Positions 26,996 to 37,895 of a stretch of DNA of 56,702 nt are shown here, in pieces (within the stretch, counting starts at the first letter, position 1; each line of letters begins with the position of its first letter). The DNA comes from Clostridiales bacterium (GTDB lineage Bacteria > Bacillota > Clostridia > Saccharofermentanales > Saccharofermentanaceae). The stretch is from positions 1-56,702 of the forward strand of contig JAFZWA010000063.1 of NCBI GenBank assembly GCA_017617525.1. Reading direction: 5' to 3'. Both the position numbers and the translations under genes were made by a program. The notes beneath the pieces were generated by a model that was not told the origin of the DNA, ran no database searches, and saw nothing but the letters and a program-made list of their open reading frames with translations.

Positions 26996-28401
26996 TATGC
27001 TACTGTGTGAAAAAGATTGATCAGGAAGATCCACGCACATCCGTAGTAAGTAACTACGGCAACCAGATCGTTGACCGTCGTGATAAGCGGTCCGGACGCG
27101 ACCGCCGGATCGACTTTGATCTTATGGAAGAACATCGGGACCAGGGTTCCGACGAGACTACTGACGATCATGGCCAGCCACAAAGATCCGCCGACGCAGG
27201 CCGCCACGGCAAAGGAAAAACCTACCGGATAGTGCTTAAAGAGCGTGACATAAAAACCGATGCCCGCAAATGCCAGAGCGCCTAAAAGCATGCCGTTACA
27301 GAATCCGACACGCATCTCTTTTAAGGCGAATTTGAATTTCTCACTTGTTTTCAGGTGCTCATCCATCAGAACGCGAATCGTAACAGCGAGTGACTGTGTA
27401 CCGACGTTTCCTGCCATGTCCAAAATCAGGCTCTGGAAACACACGACGATGGCAAGTTCAGATACGACCGTTTCGAAAAGGCCGACGACCGTGGATACGA
27501 AAAGTCCTAAGATGAGAAGCGTTACCAGCCACGGCAGGCGCTTTTTCATGCTCTCGTGAAGCGTCTCCTTCAGATCCTCCTCCGAGGTCAAGCCGGCGAG
27601 TTTCGCGTAGTCATCACCCATCTCGTCATCGACGACTTCGATGATGTCCTGGGAGGTGATAACACCTAAGATCTCGTCATTGTCATTTAATACCGGGATG
27701 GAGTCCTCGGCGTAGTCCTTGATCTTTTCGATCGATACATCGATCTTTTCATGGTCATGAACATACGGGTAAGAAGTTACGATCAGGGATTCGAGCTTGG
27801 CGTAGTCTCTCGCTCGGATCAGGTCCTTAAGATCGATAACGCCGTAGAATTTGTCCTCTTTATCCGTTACATAGATCGTGGAAATATTGTCGTTTTCATC
27901 TGCCTGTCGGATCAGCTCTTTCATCGCCTGCTTGATCGTCAGGTCTTCTTTTACCACAACGAAGTTCGTGGTCATCTTGGAACCGATCTCATCGTCCTCG
28001 TAGGACTGGATGAGTTTGATGTCCTGGGAACTCTCATCGTCCATCAAGGAGATGATCTTTTCCTGGGTCTCTTCATCGACTTCTTCGAGTACGTCAACAG
28101 CATCGTCGGCGTCCATGTTTTCGATGATCTTCGCGGCGCTCTGGATATCGAGCTCGGAGATGAACTCTTCAGGCTCTTCTAAGTACGCGAAAACTTCGGA
28201 AGCCTTCTCGGCGCCGAGGATGTGGTAGACCTTTTTACGTTCTTCTTTGGTGATCAGCTCGAGAGCGTCAGCGATGTCGCTCTCATGGTAATCCTCGAGT
28301 TTCGCGCGGATCTCACCGTCCGACTTGTCGGCACGGATCAACGCAACGATCTCTTCAACTACATTTCTGGTCTCATTCCTGATTTCATTCTCATTATCCA
28401 T
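26995..28401 (-). CDS. mgtE: Magnesium transporter MgtE
   Basis: A Mg2+ channel/transporter of 468 residues. It has the standard order: an acidic N domain (about 5-130; AKIIENMDADDAVDVLEEV), two CBS domains that sense cytosolic Mg2+ (about 135-255) and five membrane helices (about 285-468). The pore motif region GPLITTVNDLVAVVTYYGCA matches MgtE. The ATG follows AAAGGAGG. It is preceded by a 265-base leader with its own promoter (28674-28702), a 34-codon leader frame and a GNRA-capped hairpin next to the ribosome site, suggesting leader-based control. Confidence 0.95.
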   Translation of the reverse strand: MDNENEIRNETRNVVEEIVALIRADKSDGEIRAKLEDYHESDIADALELITKEERKKVYHILGAEKASEVFAYLEEPEEFISELDIQSAAKIIENMDADDAVDVLEEVDEETQEKIISLMDDESSQDIKLIQSYEDDEIGSKMTTNFVVVKEDLTIKQAMKELIRQADENDNISTIYVTDKEDKFYGVIDLKDLIRARDYAKLESLIVTSYPYVHDHEKIDVSIEKIKDYAEDSIPVLNDNDEILGVITSQDIIEVVDDEMGDDYAKLAGLTSEEDLKETLHESMKKRLPWLVTLLILGLFVSTVVGLFETVVSELAIVVCFQSLILDMAGNVGTQSLAVTIRVLMDEHLKTSEKFKFALKEMRVGFCNGMLLGALAFAGIGFYVTLFKHYPVGFSFAVAACVGGSLWLAMIVSSLVGTLVPMFFHKIKVDPAVASGPLITTVNDLVAVVTYYGCAWIFLINLFHTVA

Positions 28402-28429
28402 GATGAAACCGCCTCCTTTTGCGAAATTA

Positions 28430-28445
28430 CGGCATTTTCATGCCG
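28430..28445 (-). promoter_or_regulatory. Hairpin just upstream of the mgtE ribosome site
   Basis: Minus-strand CGGCAT-GAAA-ATGCCG, a 6-bp stem with a GNRA tetraloop, 10-15 bases before AAAGGAGG. It could hold or expose the ribosome site or serve as the last element of a leader switch. The T run expected of a terminator is absent. Confidence 0.4.
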
Positions 28446-28531
28446 GCAAAATAGGGAAGCTCATGTGAAAAATGATCCGGATCAAAATCGAAAGGATACT
28501 TCTTTTTGGAGAAAACAGCCGGTTTTCGGCG

Positions 28532-28636
28532 TCAGTTAGTCATCTCGTGACGAAGATCTGTTCGTATGTGATTCTCATCTGAATCGTTTTTCGCAAAACA
28601 GCCACGCCTTCGATAACTGCCATCACAACTATCCAC
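28532..28636 (-). CDS. 34-codon leader ORF upstream of mgtE
   Basis: A GTG-started frame with an ideal ribosome site (AAGGAGGTGA, 5 bases before GTG) only about 30 bases after the predicted transcription start. The product VDSCDGSYRRRGCFAKNDSD continues ENHIRTDLRHEMTN; it is polar and has two Cys. A second, overlapping frame (28540-28623) starts at an internal ATG (MAVIEGVAVLRKTIQMRITY) but has no ribosome site at normal distance. The position, between promoter and mgtE, suggests a regulatory leader peptide. Alternatively the sequence belongs to a structured RNA and the frame is accidental. Confidence 0.4.
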   Translation of the reverse strand: MDSCDGSYRRRGCFAKNDSDENHIRTDLRHEMTN

Positions 28637-28673
28637 CTTCGTCACCTCCTTGTTTTTGGGAATACCTATTGAA

Positions 28674-28702
28674 ATTATGAACGCCCCAAAAGCAAATGTC
28701 AA
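28674..28702 (-). promoter_or_regulatory. Promoter of the mgtE leader
   Basis: Minus-strand TTGACA (28697-28702), 17-base spacer, CATAAT (28674-28679). The transcript would start near 28667 and have a leader of about 265 bases before mgtE. Confidence 0.7.
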
Positions 28703-28786
28703 CGCAGTTTTTGAGGTTTTTTCGGCAAGACCGAAATACTGTTCTTTTTCATAAAAACATTTCCCTGCTCGCATCAAATTTTGGGT

Positions 28787-28814
28787 TTTACTCTCCCATG
28801 ATTTCTGTTATTAT
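28787..28814 (+). promoter_or_regulatory. Possible promoter of carB
   Basis: TTTACT (28787-28792), 16-base spacer, TATTAT (28809-28814). Weaker than others in the window. I see no PyrR-binding attenuator or arginine box in the short leader. Confidence 0.45.
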
Positions 28815-28879
28815 ATTTCCAGCAAATTTCCGTTTGAAGTTAGATAGGATATTTAATTTATTAAAGCGAGGAAGAGACC

Positions 28880-32098
<3,219 letters not shown>

Positions 32099-32132
32099 TC
32101 GACCGGTTCTTTTAGATAGGTAAAGTAAAGAT

Positions 32133-32184
32133 AATCCCCGTATACTTCTCGGAAAGCACTATTCCGGGTAAGAATACGGGGATT
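32133..32184 (+). terminator. Terminator after carB
   Basis: Long inverted repeat AATCCCCGTAT / ATACGGGGATT with additional inner pairs (CTT/AAG, GGAA/TTCC), followed by TTCGTCGTTTTC. Confidence 0.8.
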
Positions 32185-32222
32185 TTCGTCGTTTTCTTCT
32201 GAATACGAACTCCCAATGTTAC

Positions 32223-32260
32223 TTTAAAGTTATTTTAAAGTTGACGGGCTAGAGTATACT
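32223..32260 (+). promoter_or_regulatory. HtrA promoter with 11-bp-spaced direct repeat
   Basis: TATACT (32255-32260) is the -10 box. There is no good -35. Instead TTTAAAGTT occurs twice (32223-32231 and 32234-32242), start to start 11 bp apart, across the -35 region. Direct repeats at 11-bp spacing are typical operators of OmpR/PhoB-family response regulators, which fits control of a periplasmic-type protease by an envelope-stress two-component system (inference). Confidence 0.55.
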
Positions 32261-32301
32261 ACAAGGTAGATGAAGCGTTTACCTTGTGAAGAAAGGAGAC
32301 G

Positions 32302-33921
32302 ATGTGTCAAATGATTAATGATAATAACTTCACCAATACGAATGGAAACGGAATGCCTTCGGCACAGGAAGGCAGCGCGCCGATGCGTCCGGGTTCGATC
32401 TTCCAGACCGCGGGCCAGGCCATGCAGCCGCCGATCCTCTCCCCTTCTACTGTTTCGCCCGTAACTGTTACACCTGTGACCACACAGGAGATACAGCCTG
32501 CCCCGATCACGCAGCAGGTAGTTGAGCCCGTTCGTCAGCCTGCACCTCAGATCCAGCCGGTTCAGGCAGTTCAGCCGATGCTCCAGCCGGAACCTTCACA
32601 GGCTCCTGCTCCTATGCAGCCGCTCCTGACTCCTCAGATGATGGCTCCGCAGCTCACCAGTTCCCCGGTCATCGAGGAGCTTTCCAAGAAGAAAAAGAGA
32701 AAAGAGAAAAAGGTAAAGGAAAAGAAAGACACTTCTGTCAGCAAAAAGCGTCTCGTCGCCGCGTCCATCGCGTTCTGTATGCTCGGCGCGGGCCTTGGCG
32801 TATGCGGTATGGTCGCTTACGGCATAAACTGGGCAGAGCAGGTAAAATCTGACGCCGTCGCCGAAGCAAAGAAAGCCGCAAAAGACGATTCAGATAAAAA
32901 GACGACCAAGACCGGAAAATCTCAGTCCACGATCCTGGAAGGCGACCGCTCTTACTCCACGATCAACACGAGCAGCATCGATACCAACGAGAAGCACACC
33001 GCTGCGGAGATCTACGCCGCGAACGTAAACTCCACGGTCGGTATCTCTACTCAGATCAACGTGAACTACTATGGGTATCAGACAATGGCGGCCGCGTCAG
33101 GTTCCGGTTTCATCCTGACTGATGATGGTTATATAGTTACCAACTACCATGTCATCCAGGACGCGCTCGAGATCACGGTCACCACTTTCGACAACACTTC
33201 TTACGACGCGAAAGTCGTCGGCTATGACGAAGAAAACGACATCGCGGTCTTAAAGATCGACGCAAACGGTCTGACTCCGGTCGTTCTCGGCGATTCGAGC
33301 AAGCTTAACGTCGGCGACGATGTTGTCGCGATCGGCAACCCTCTCGGCGAGCTCACATTCTCCCTTACCAAGGGCTGTGTCAGCGCACTCGACAGATCCA
33401 TTACCATCGACAACATGTCCATGAATCTCATCCAGACAGACTGTGCGATCAACTCCGGTAACTCCGGCGGCGCGCTTTTCAATATGTATGGTGAGGTCAT
33501 CGGTATCACGAACGCCAAGTACTCCAATAACGGTGCCGCAGAAGCGACGATCGAGAGCATCGGGTTTGCCATCCCGATCAGCACCGCTCGTGTCATCATC
33601 GAGAGCATCATCGAAAAAGGCTACGCGGACAAGCCGTTTATCGGTGTCTACGCGGAGACGGTCGGACCCGATTCTACCAAGTACAACGCGGACGAGGGCA
33701 TCGGCATCCATGACATCATGGACGACAGCCCGGCTGAGCGCGCGGGCATTAAGGCCGGCGACGTCATCATCAAGATCGACGGAAAGAAAGTGACTGATGT
33801 TGCTGATCTGAAAATAAATATCAACCGCGTCGGTGTCGGCGGTCAGTTAACACTCACGATCCTTCGTGACGGTGAGGAGATCGAGATCGTCGTAGACGTT
33901 GAGGCGGACACATCCTCCTGA
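32302..33921 (+). CDS. HtrA/DegP-type membrane-anchored serine protease
   Basis: A 539-residue surface quality-control protease. Residues 1-125 are a cytosolic Pro/Gln/Met-rich low-complexity region, followed by a Lys-rich stretch. One membrane helix (about 151-173) follows, then a trypsin-like domain with His283 (NYHVIQDA), Asp313 (ENDIAVL) and Ser388 (NSGNSGGALF) intact. One PDZ domain lies at about 435-535 (GIKAGDVIIKIDGKKV). The long Pro/Gln tail before the helix is unusual in length but such tails occur in clostridial HtrA. Two starts are possible: ATG 32302 (close to AAAGGAG) or ATG 32311. The promoter has an OmpR-type direct repeat. Confidence 0.92.
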   Translation: MCQMINDNNFTNTNGNGMPSAQEGSAPMRPGSIFQTAGQAMQPPILSPSTVSPVTVTPVTTQEIQPAPITQQVVEPVRQPAPQIQPVQAVQPMLQPEPSQAPAPMQPLLTPQMMAPQLTSSPVIEELSKKKKRKEKKVKEKKDTSVSKKRLVAASIAFCMLGAGLGVCGMVAYGINWAEQVKSDAVAEAKKAAKDDSDKKTTKTGKSQSTILEGDRSYSTINTSSIDTNEKHTAAEIYAANVNSTVGISTQINVNYYGYQTMAAASGSGFILTDDGYIVTNYHVIQDALEITVTTFDNTSYDAKVVGYDEENDIAVLKIDANGLTPVVLGDSSKLNVGDDVVAIGNPLGELTFSLTKGCVSALDRSITIDNMSMNLIQTDCAINSGNSGGALFNMYGEVIGITNAKYSNNGAAEATIESIGFAIPISTARVIIESIIEKGYADKPFIGVYAETVGPDSTKYNADEGIGIHDIMDDSPAERAGIKAGDVIIKIDGKKVTDVADLKININRVGVGGQLTLTILRDGEEIEIVVDVEADTSS

Positions 33922-33946
33922 TCAGGATTCCGCTTCAAAAGCACTT

Positions 33947-34660
33947 TCAGACGTCGATCCGTTCGGAGAAGAAACCGAGATCATCTTTTCCGATCCGAAG
34001 CACAAACGGAAACAGATCCTGCTTAATGCACATGTAGTAATCCTTCTCGGGGAAATGCTCTTGAAGAGCCGGATCGAAAAACCGTTTCCCATCATGATTC
34101 TTCAGATCCTGTCGCCTTTCTTCAAAGGCCGGCAGGATCTTATTTTCTTCGACAAGCAATTTGATATACTCGGCGCAAAGCTCGTCTTCCGCGGCCTCTT
34201 TCTTTGCCGAAAGGCCCATCGCGACAAGAGAGACCTCAAGTGCTTTTCCCGAAGTTTCTTTACGGATATACTCGGCCACCGCCCTTGCGTTTACGAGGCT
34301 TCCCGTCAGGATCTCGGTCGCGCCCACGGCATTCACGATGCCCTGCGTGCCCGCGCTGGTGGTGTGGATGATGACCTTTCCTTCGATCTTTTCTTTCTCG
34401 GATTCAACCTGTGCCGGGGAGTTTCCGAAATCGAATCCCTCGACCTTGATGCCTTGTCTTTCACCGATCAGAACGGAGCCCGGGATCTTCTTCTGAAGCT
34501 CTCTTGCCTCCTCGACGGAACCGACGGGACGCACGAGGCCGGCGCCCAGATCGTAAAGATAGCACTCGAGTGAAAACGCGCGGAATACGTCAATGATGAC
34601 CGTCAGACCACGGGCCTCTTTCGCGCCGGAAAGAAGATGCAGGATCTTGCAGTTTGTCAT
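33947..34660 (-). CDS. ComB-family protein (2-phosphosulfolactate phosphatase-like)
   Basis: A 237-residue protein of the ComB family, whose archaeal founder removes phosphate from 2-phosphosulfolactate in coenzyme M synthesis. The characteristic VIIDVFRAFSL, GERQG, FDFGNSP and IHTTSAGTQG motifs are present. In bacteria of this group the true substrate is generally unknown. No ComA or ComC gene is nearby. It starts 1 base after the alpha-galactosidase stop codon, so the two are translationally coupled. An AAAAGCAC word lies in codons for SGKALE. Confidence 0.85.
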   Translation of the reverse strand: MTNCKILHLLSGAKEARGLTVIIDVFRAFSLECYLYDLGAGLVRPVGSVEEARELQKKIPGSVLIGERQGIKVEGFDFGNSPAQVESEKEKIEGKVIIHTTSAGTQGIVNAVGATEILTGSLVNARAVAEYIRKETSGKALEVSLVAMGLSAKKEAAEDELCAEYIKLLVEENKILPAFEERRQDLKNHDGKRFFDPALQEHFPEKDYYMCIKQDLFPFVLRIGKDDLGFFSERIDV

Positions 34661-34661
34661 C

Positions 34662-36914
34662 TCAAATCCCTCTTGAGATCTCGGAAATGTAGTAGAGCAC
34701 AGAGCGGAAATCGCCGTTTAAGCAGGGGAAGTACAGCCCCGCGTTCATGAGCGTGCTGCCGTATGCTTCGACGATGACCTCCGGCTTATCCTCCGGATCT
34801 TCGGCCCATGTGACGCGGTAGCGCTTCTTCTCATCCAAGCCCTTCAGGCAGATGAATCTGTCCTGGTTGCACGGGCGGTTCATGACGTGAATGAACGTCA
34901 GGAGCATCTCGCTCTTATCCTTAGATACAACGCCGTAGCAGTCATAGAATCCGTTGTCGCGGAAGGACGCGATCCTGTAGTAATCGCCGTTTCTTACAAG
35001 GTCGTTGTACTTATGGAAAAGCACCGTCTGCTTTTTCATTTCTTCGTGATCTTCTTTTGAAAGCTGCGTGATATCCAGCTCATATCCGAATGTTCCCGCG
35101 AGAGCGACATGTCCTCGGGTCTGGATCGGAACGGTTCTTCCCGTGACATGGTTCGGGCAGATCGAAACGTGCGCGCCCAAAGACGAGAGCGGATATAGTG
35201 TCGCCGCGCCCTCCTGGATGCGGATACGCTCGTAAGCGTCCGTGTCATCGGATGTCCAGATCTGCGGGCTGTAGTAGAGCATGCCGGGGTCGAATCTCGC
35301 GCCGCCGCTGCTGCAGTTTTCAAGAAGAATGTGCGGGAACTTGGTCAACAGTGTTTCCTGAAGATCGTAAAGACCAAGCACATATCTATGGAGAAGCTCG
35401 CCCTGTCTTTCAGAAGGAAGATCCGCGCTGTAAAGGTCCGCCATGTGGCGGTTCATGTCCCATTTTACGTAGGAGACATCCGCGGATTCAAGGATCGCGG
35501 AGATCGCCGAGATCAGGTAGTCACGGACGTCTTTTCTGGAGACATCGAGCACCAGCTGATTTCTCGAAAGTGTGATATCTCTTCCCGGGATCGAGATCGC
35601 CCAGTCCGGATGCGCGCGGTAAAGATCCGAATCCGGAGAGACCATCTCAGGTTCGAACCAAACGCCGAGCTTCATGTCCATTTCCTTAAGCTTCTCGCTT
35701 AATCCGGAAAGGCCTCCCGGAAGTTTTTCCTCATTGACCGTCCAGTCGCCGAGGCTCGTGTTATCGTCATTTCTCTTGCCGAACCAGCCGTCGTCGACGA
35801 CCAGCATCTCCACGCCGCATTCCTTCGCCTGCTTGGCGATGGCCAGGAGCTTCTCGGTATTGAAATCAAAATACGTCGCTTCCCAGTTGTTGATGAGGAT
35901 CGGACGCTTTTTATCCCTGTAAGCGCCGCGGATCAAGTGCTTTCTGAAAAGGTCATGGAAGTTTCGGCTCATCTTTCCGAGACCGTCTTTCGAATACGTC
36001 AGGACGACTTCCGGCGCGTAGAAGGTTTCACCCGGCGCAAGGGTCCAGTTGAACTCTTCCGGATGGATGCCCACCGAAACTCTGAGGTCCTCGCTCGGGA
36101 CCTTCTCGACCATCGAACTGTAGTTTCCGGAATACAGGAACTGAAGGCCGTACACTTCGCCGTCTTCCTGCGTGATCCCCGGAGAAACGATCCCCAGGAA
36201 ACTCTGCGTGCGGTTGCCGGTCTTGCCGTTGATCGAGGTCACTCCCGTTCTTCCGAATCCGATCTGTCGGATCTCTCTTGTGAACTCGCGTGCCCACGTT
36301 CCGTGGAAAGTCATAAGTTCAAAAGGTCGTCCCTGACGATCTCTTCCGGGCATATCCATCGACGCGGAAAGCACTCTCTGAAGGACCACGTTTGAAGATC
36401 CTCCATTGATTACTTCCACTCTTCTTGCGATGACGTCGCATTCGGCAAAAGCACTGTAGTACAAAGCGACAGCAAGTCCCGTGTCCGGATCTTTCAGATC
36501 GATCCGAAGCGTTTCGACTTCGCCCTCGGTATCAAAAGTCGAGGGAAGTCCCGGGATCGGTGCTTTTCCCGAAGTGATCTCATAGCCCTGATAGATCAGA
36601 TCTACGCGTTCCGTGCCGTCTTCAAAAACGGCCTTCAGCGCGCCTTCTCTCGTGTCGCCTCTGCCCCAGCCCGGATATTCGAAAGAGAATCCGTCCATGA
36701 AGATCGCGAGCTCCCTTTTGTTCTTGGTGGGAGTCATCCACGGAGAAAACTGTCTGCGATAGGAAAGGGAATCGTCCGCGATCGACGGACCATAATAGAA
36801 ATGGCCTAAGTATAGGCCATCTTCTATTCCAATCACATAACTTGTATTTGCTGTGTCGATCCGGAAGTAATCTTCCTTCGGACTGACTTTGATGTTACTT
36901 GGTGAATTCTTCAT
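34662..36914 (-). CDS. Alpha-galactosidase, GH36 family
   Basis: Cytosolic glycoside hydrolase that removes alpha-1,6-galactose from raffinose-family sugars and galactomannans. From ATG 36914 (MKNSPSNIKVSPKEDYF) it has 750 residues, normal for GH36. The N-terminal beta domain covers about 1-320, the TIM barrel about 320-650. The nucleophile Asp lies in YVKWDMNR and the acid/base Asp in WTSDDTDAYERI; CSSGGARFD is the sugar-binding loop. There is no signal peptide. The start lies inside the end of the upstream lipoprotein gene (20-base overlap), implying coupling. Two AAAAGCAC words and one on the other strand fall inside the gene. Confidence 0.95.
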   Translation of the reverse strand: MKNSPSNIKVSPKEDYFRIDTANTSYVIGIEDGLYLGHFYYGPSIADDSLSYRRQFSPWMTPTKNKRELAIFMDGFSFEYPGWGRGDTREGALKAVFEDGTERVDLIYQGYEITSGKAPIPGLPSTFDTEGEVETLRIDLKDPDTGLAVALYYSAFAECDVIARRVEVINGGSSNVVLQRVLSASMDMPGRDRQGRPFELMTFHGTWAREFTREIRQIGFGRTGVTSINGKTGNRTQSFLGIVSPGITQEDGEVYGLQFLYSGNYSSMVEKVPSEDLRVSVGIHPEEFNWTLAPGETFYAPEVVLTYSKDGLGKMSRNFHDLFRKHLIRGAYRDKKRPILINNWEATYFDFNTEKLLAIAKQAKECGVEMLVVDDGWFGKRNDDNTSLGDWTVNEEKLPGGLSGLSEKLKEMDMKLGVWFEPEMVSPDSDLYRAHPDWAISIPGRDITLSRNQLVLDVSRKDVRDYLISAISAILESADVSYVKWDMNRHMADLYSADLPSERQGELLHRYVLGLYDLQETLLTKFPHILLENCSSGGARFDPGMLYYSPQIWTSDDTDAYERIRIQEGAATLYPLSSLGAHVSICPNHVTGRTVPIQTRGHVALAGTFGYELDITQLSKEDHEEMKKQTVLFHKYNDLVRNGDYYRIASFRDNGFYDCYGVVSKDKSEMLLTFIHVMNRPCNQDRFICLKGLDEKKRYRVTWAEDPEDKPEVIVEAYGSTLMNAGLYFPCLNGDFRSVLYYISEISRGI

Positions 36915-37407
36915 CTTGTTTTTTACCTTCGAGGAAAATGTCGTTGATGTTCTGAATGTCCATGCAGAATGCAACTCCGTTGTTGATCTTCCAGGAAGAT
37001 CCGGAAGGTGTCATGGACAGTGAGCAGATCGAAGAAGATGTGCTCGTCAGGAATGACAATGAAATACGGAAGCTGACGCTTGTCTCATGTGTCTTATCGT
37101 CCGTGTAGACCGAAACGATCGCGATCTGTGCTTCATCGTAAAGACGGGAATCGAGCGAGGTAACGATCTCTTCGACCCTGTCTCTCTCATCTGATTTGAC
37201 ATATGTCCTGATCGAAGCATAATCACCGATAAACATACGGCGGAGGAGGTAGTACCCGAGTTCCTTAGCCTCTGCCTGATATTCTTCTATCGTGCGATCG
37301 TCTGACTTCTGGAAAGGCAGCTTTACCGAGCAAGCGCAGAGACTTGCGGTGATAGCAACGATCATCATTACTGCGATAAATTTAATTATTTTGTTCGAAG
37401 CTTTCAT
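36895..37407 (-). CDS. Lipoprotein upstream of the alpha-galactosidase
   Basis: A 170-residue predicted lipoprotein. The start at 37407 (MKASNKIIKF) is chosen because GGGAGG lies just upstream; an upstream in-frame start has no ribosome site. The lipobox is ASLCAC with Cys near residue 25. The mature part looks like an NTF2-like or cystatin-like small domain (YYLLRRMFIGDYASIRTYVK, then ending SSWKINNGVAFCMDI); this is inference only. It overlaps the alpha-galactosidase gene by 20 bases, so a three-gene operon lipoprotein-galactosidase-ComB is likely. A consensus TATAAT lies at 37467-37472 on the minus strand, without a clear -35. Confidence 0.75.
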   Translation of the reverse strand: MKASNKIIKFIAVMMIVAITASLCACSVKLPFQKSDDRTIEEYQAEAKELGYYLLRRMFIGDYASIRTYVKSDERDRVEEIVTSLDSRLYDEAQIAIVSVYTDDKTHETSVSFRISLSFLTSTSSSICSLSMTPSGSSWKINNGVAFCMDIQNINDIFLEGKKQDEEFTK

Positions 37408-37528
37408 AGTCCCTCCCATATCCCTTACGGACATATGTATAGCAATTTTAGTTAAGTCTATGCTAGATTATACACCATGAAAAAGAGTAATGAATATATG
37501 AAAATGCCAACTTTTTGTAAATTAAGTG

Positions 37529-37557
37529 TTGACAAAGGAAAAGCCTCGGATTATTAT
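37529..37557 (+). promoter_or_regulatory. Promoter of the acyl-CoA synthetase T-box leader
   Basis: TTGACA (37529-37534), 17-base spacer, TATTAT (37552-37557). It resembles the promoter of the asnS T-box. Confidence 0.75.
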
Positions 37558-37562
37558 CACCT

Positions 37563-37840
37563 TGTTGAAAAGCTATGACGAAGAAGGTCGTGACCATTTC
37601 GCCTCACAGAGAGCCGACGCCCTGCTGAAAGTCGGTATCCGGGATGATCCAGATGACTATCGCTTCCGAGCCGGTACACCGAATAAGTTTTTACTTGAGT
37701 AGACTGTACACGTGAGAGCCGCGTTAAGGCGAAGGGTTTGATAGAACCTATTAAGTGGCGAAAAGATTTCGCAAATTGAGTGGTACCGCGGTAAATAGCC
37801 GTCTCAATGTCCGAAGGTGGACGTTGGGGCGTTTTTTATT
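37563..37840 (+). promoter_or_regulatory. T-box riboswitch, apparent Ile specifier, before an acyl-CoA synthetase gene
   Basis: The antiterminator core GAGTGGTACCGCGG (37778-37791) and a competing terminator (CGTCTCAATGTCC / GGACGTTGGGGCG, then TTTTTTATT) are clear. Stem I starts with GACGAAGAAG and has the apical GCTGAAAG loop. Aligned on the CTTCCGAG that follows the specifier in the asnS T-box of this window (GAAT-AAC-A), the matching loop reads GACT-ATC-G, giving ATC, isoleucine, at 37659-37661. A CATTT/AGATG helix above the loop supports this register. Overlapping alternatives (GAC Asp, TAT Tyr, CTA Leu) cannot be excluded by eye. Confidence 0.85.
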
Positions 37841-37895
37841 GCCTCGAAAAGCGAAGGAAAGACGCAGCTGATAGGGAGCTTATGGAGGAAAGAAA

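Noticed and set aside
28402..28670. M-box magnesium riboswitch upstream of mgtE
   Set aside because: None of the conserved M-box sequence blocks could be found; only a short ORF and one hairpin are visible.
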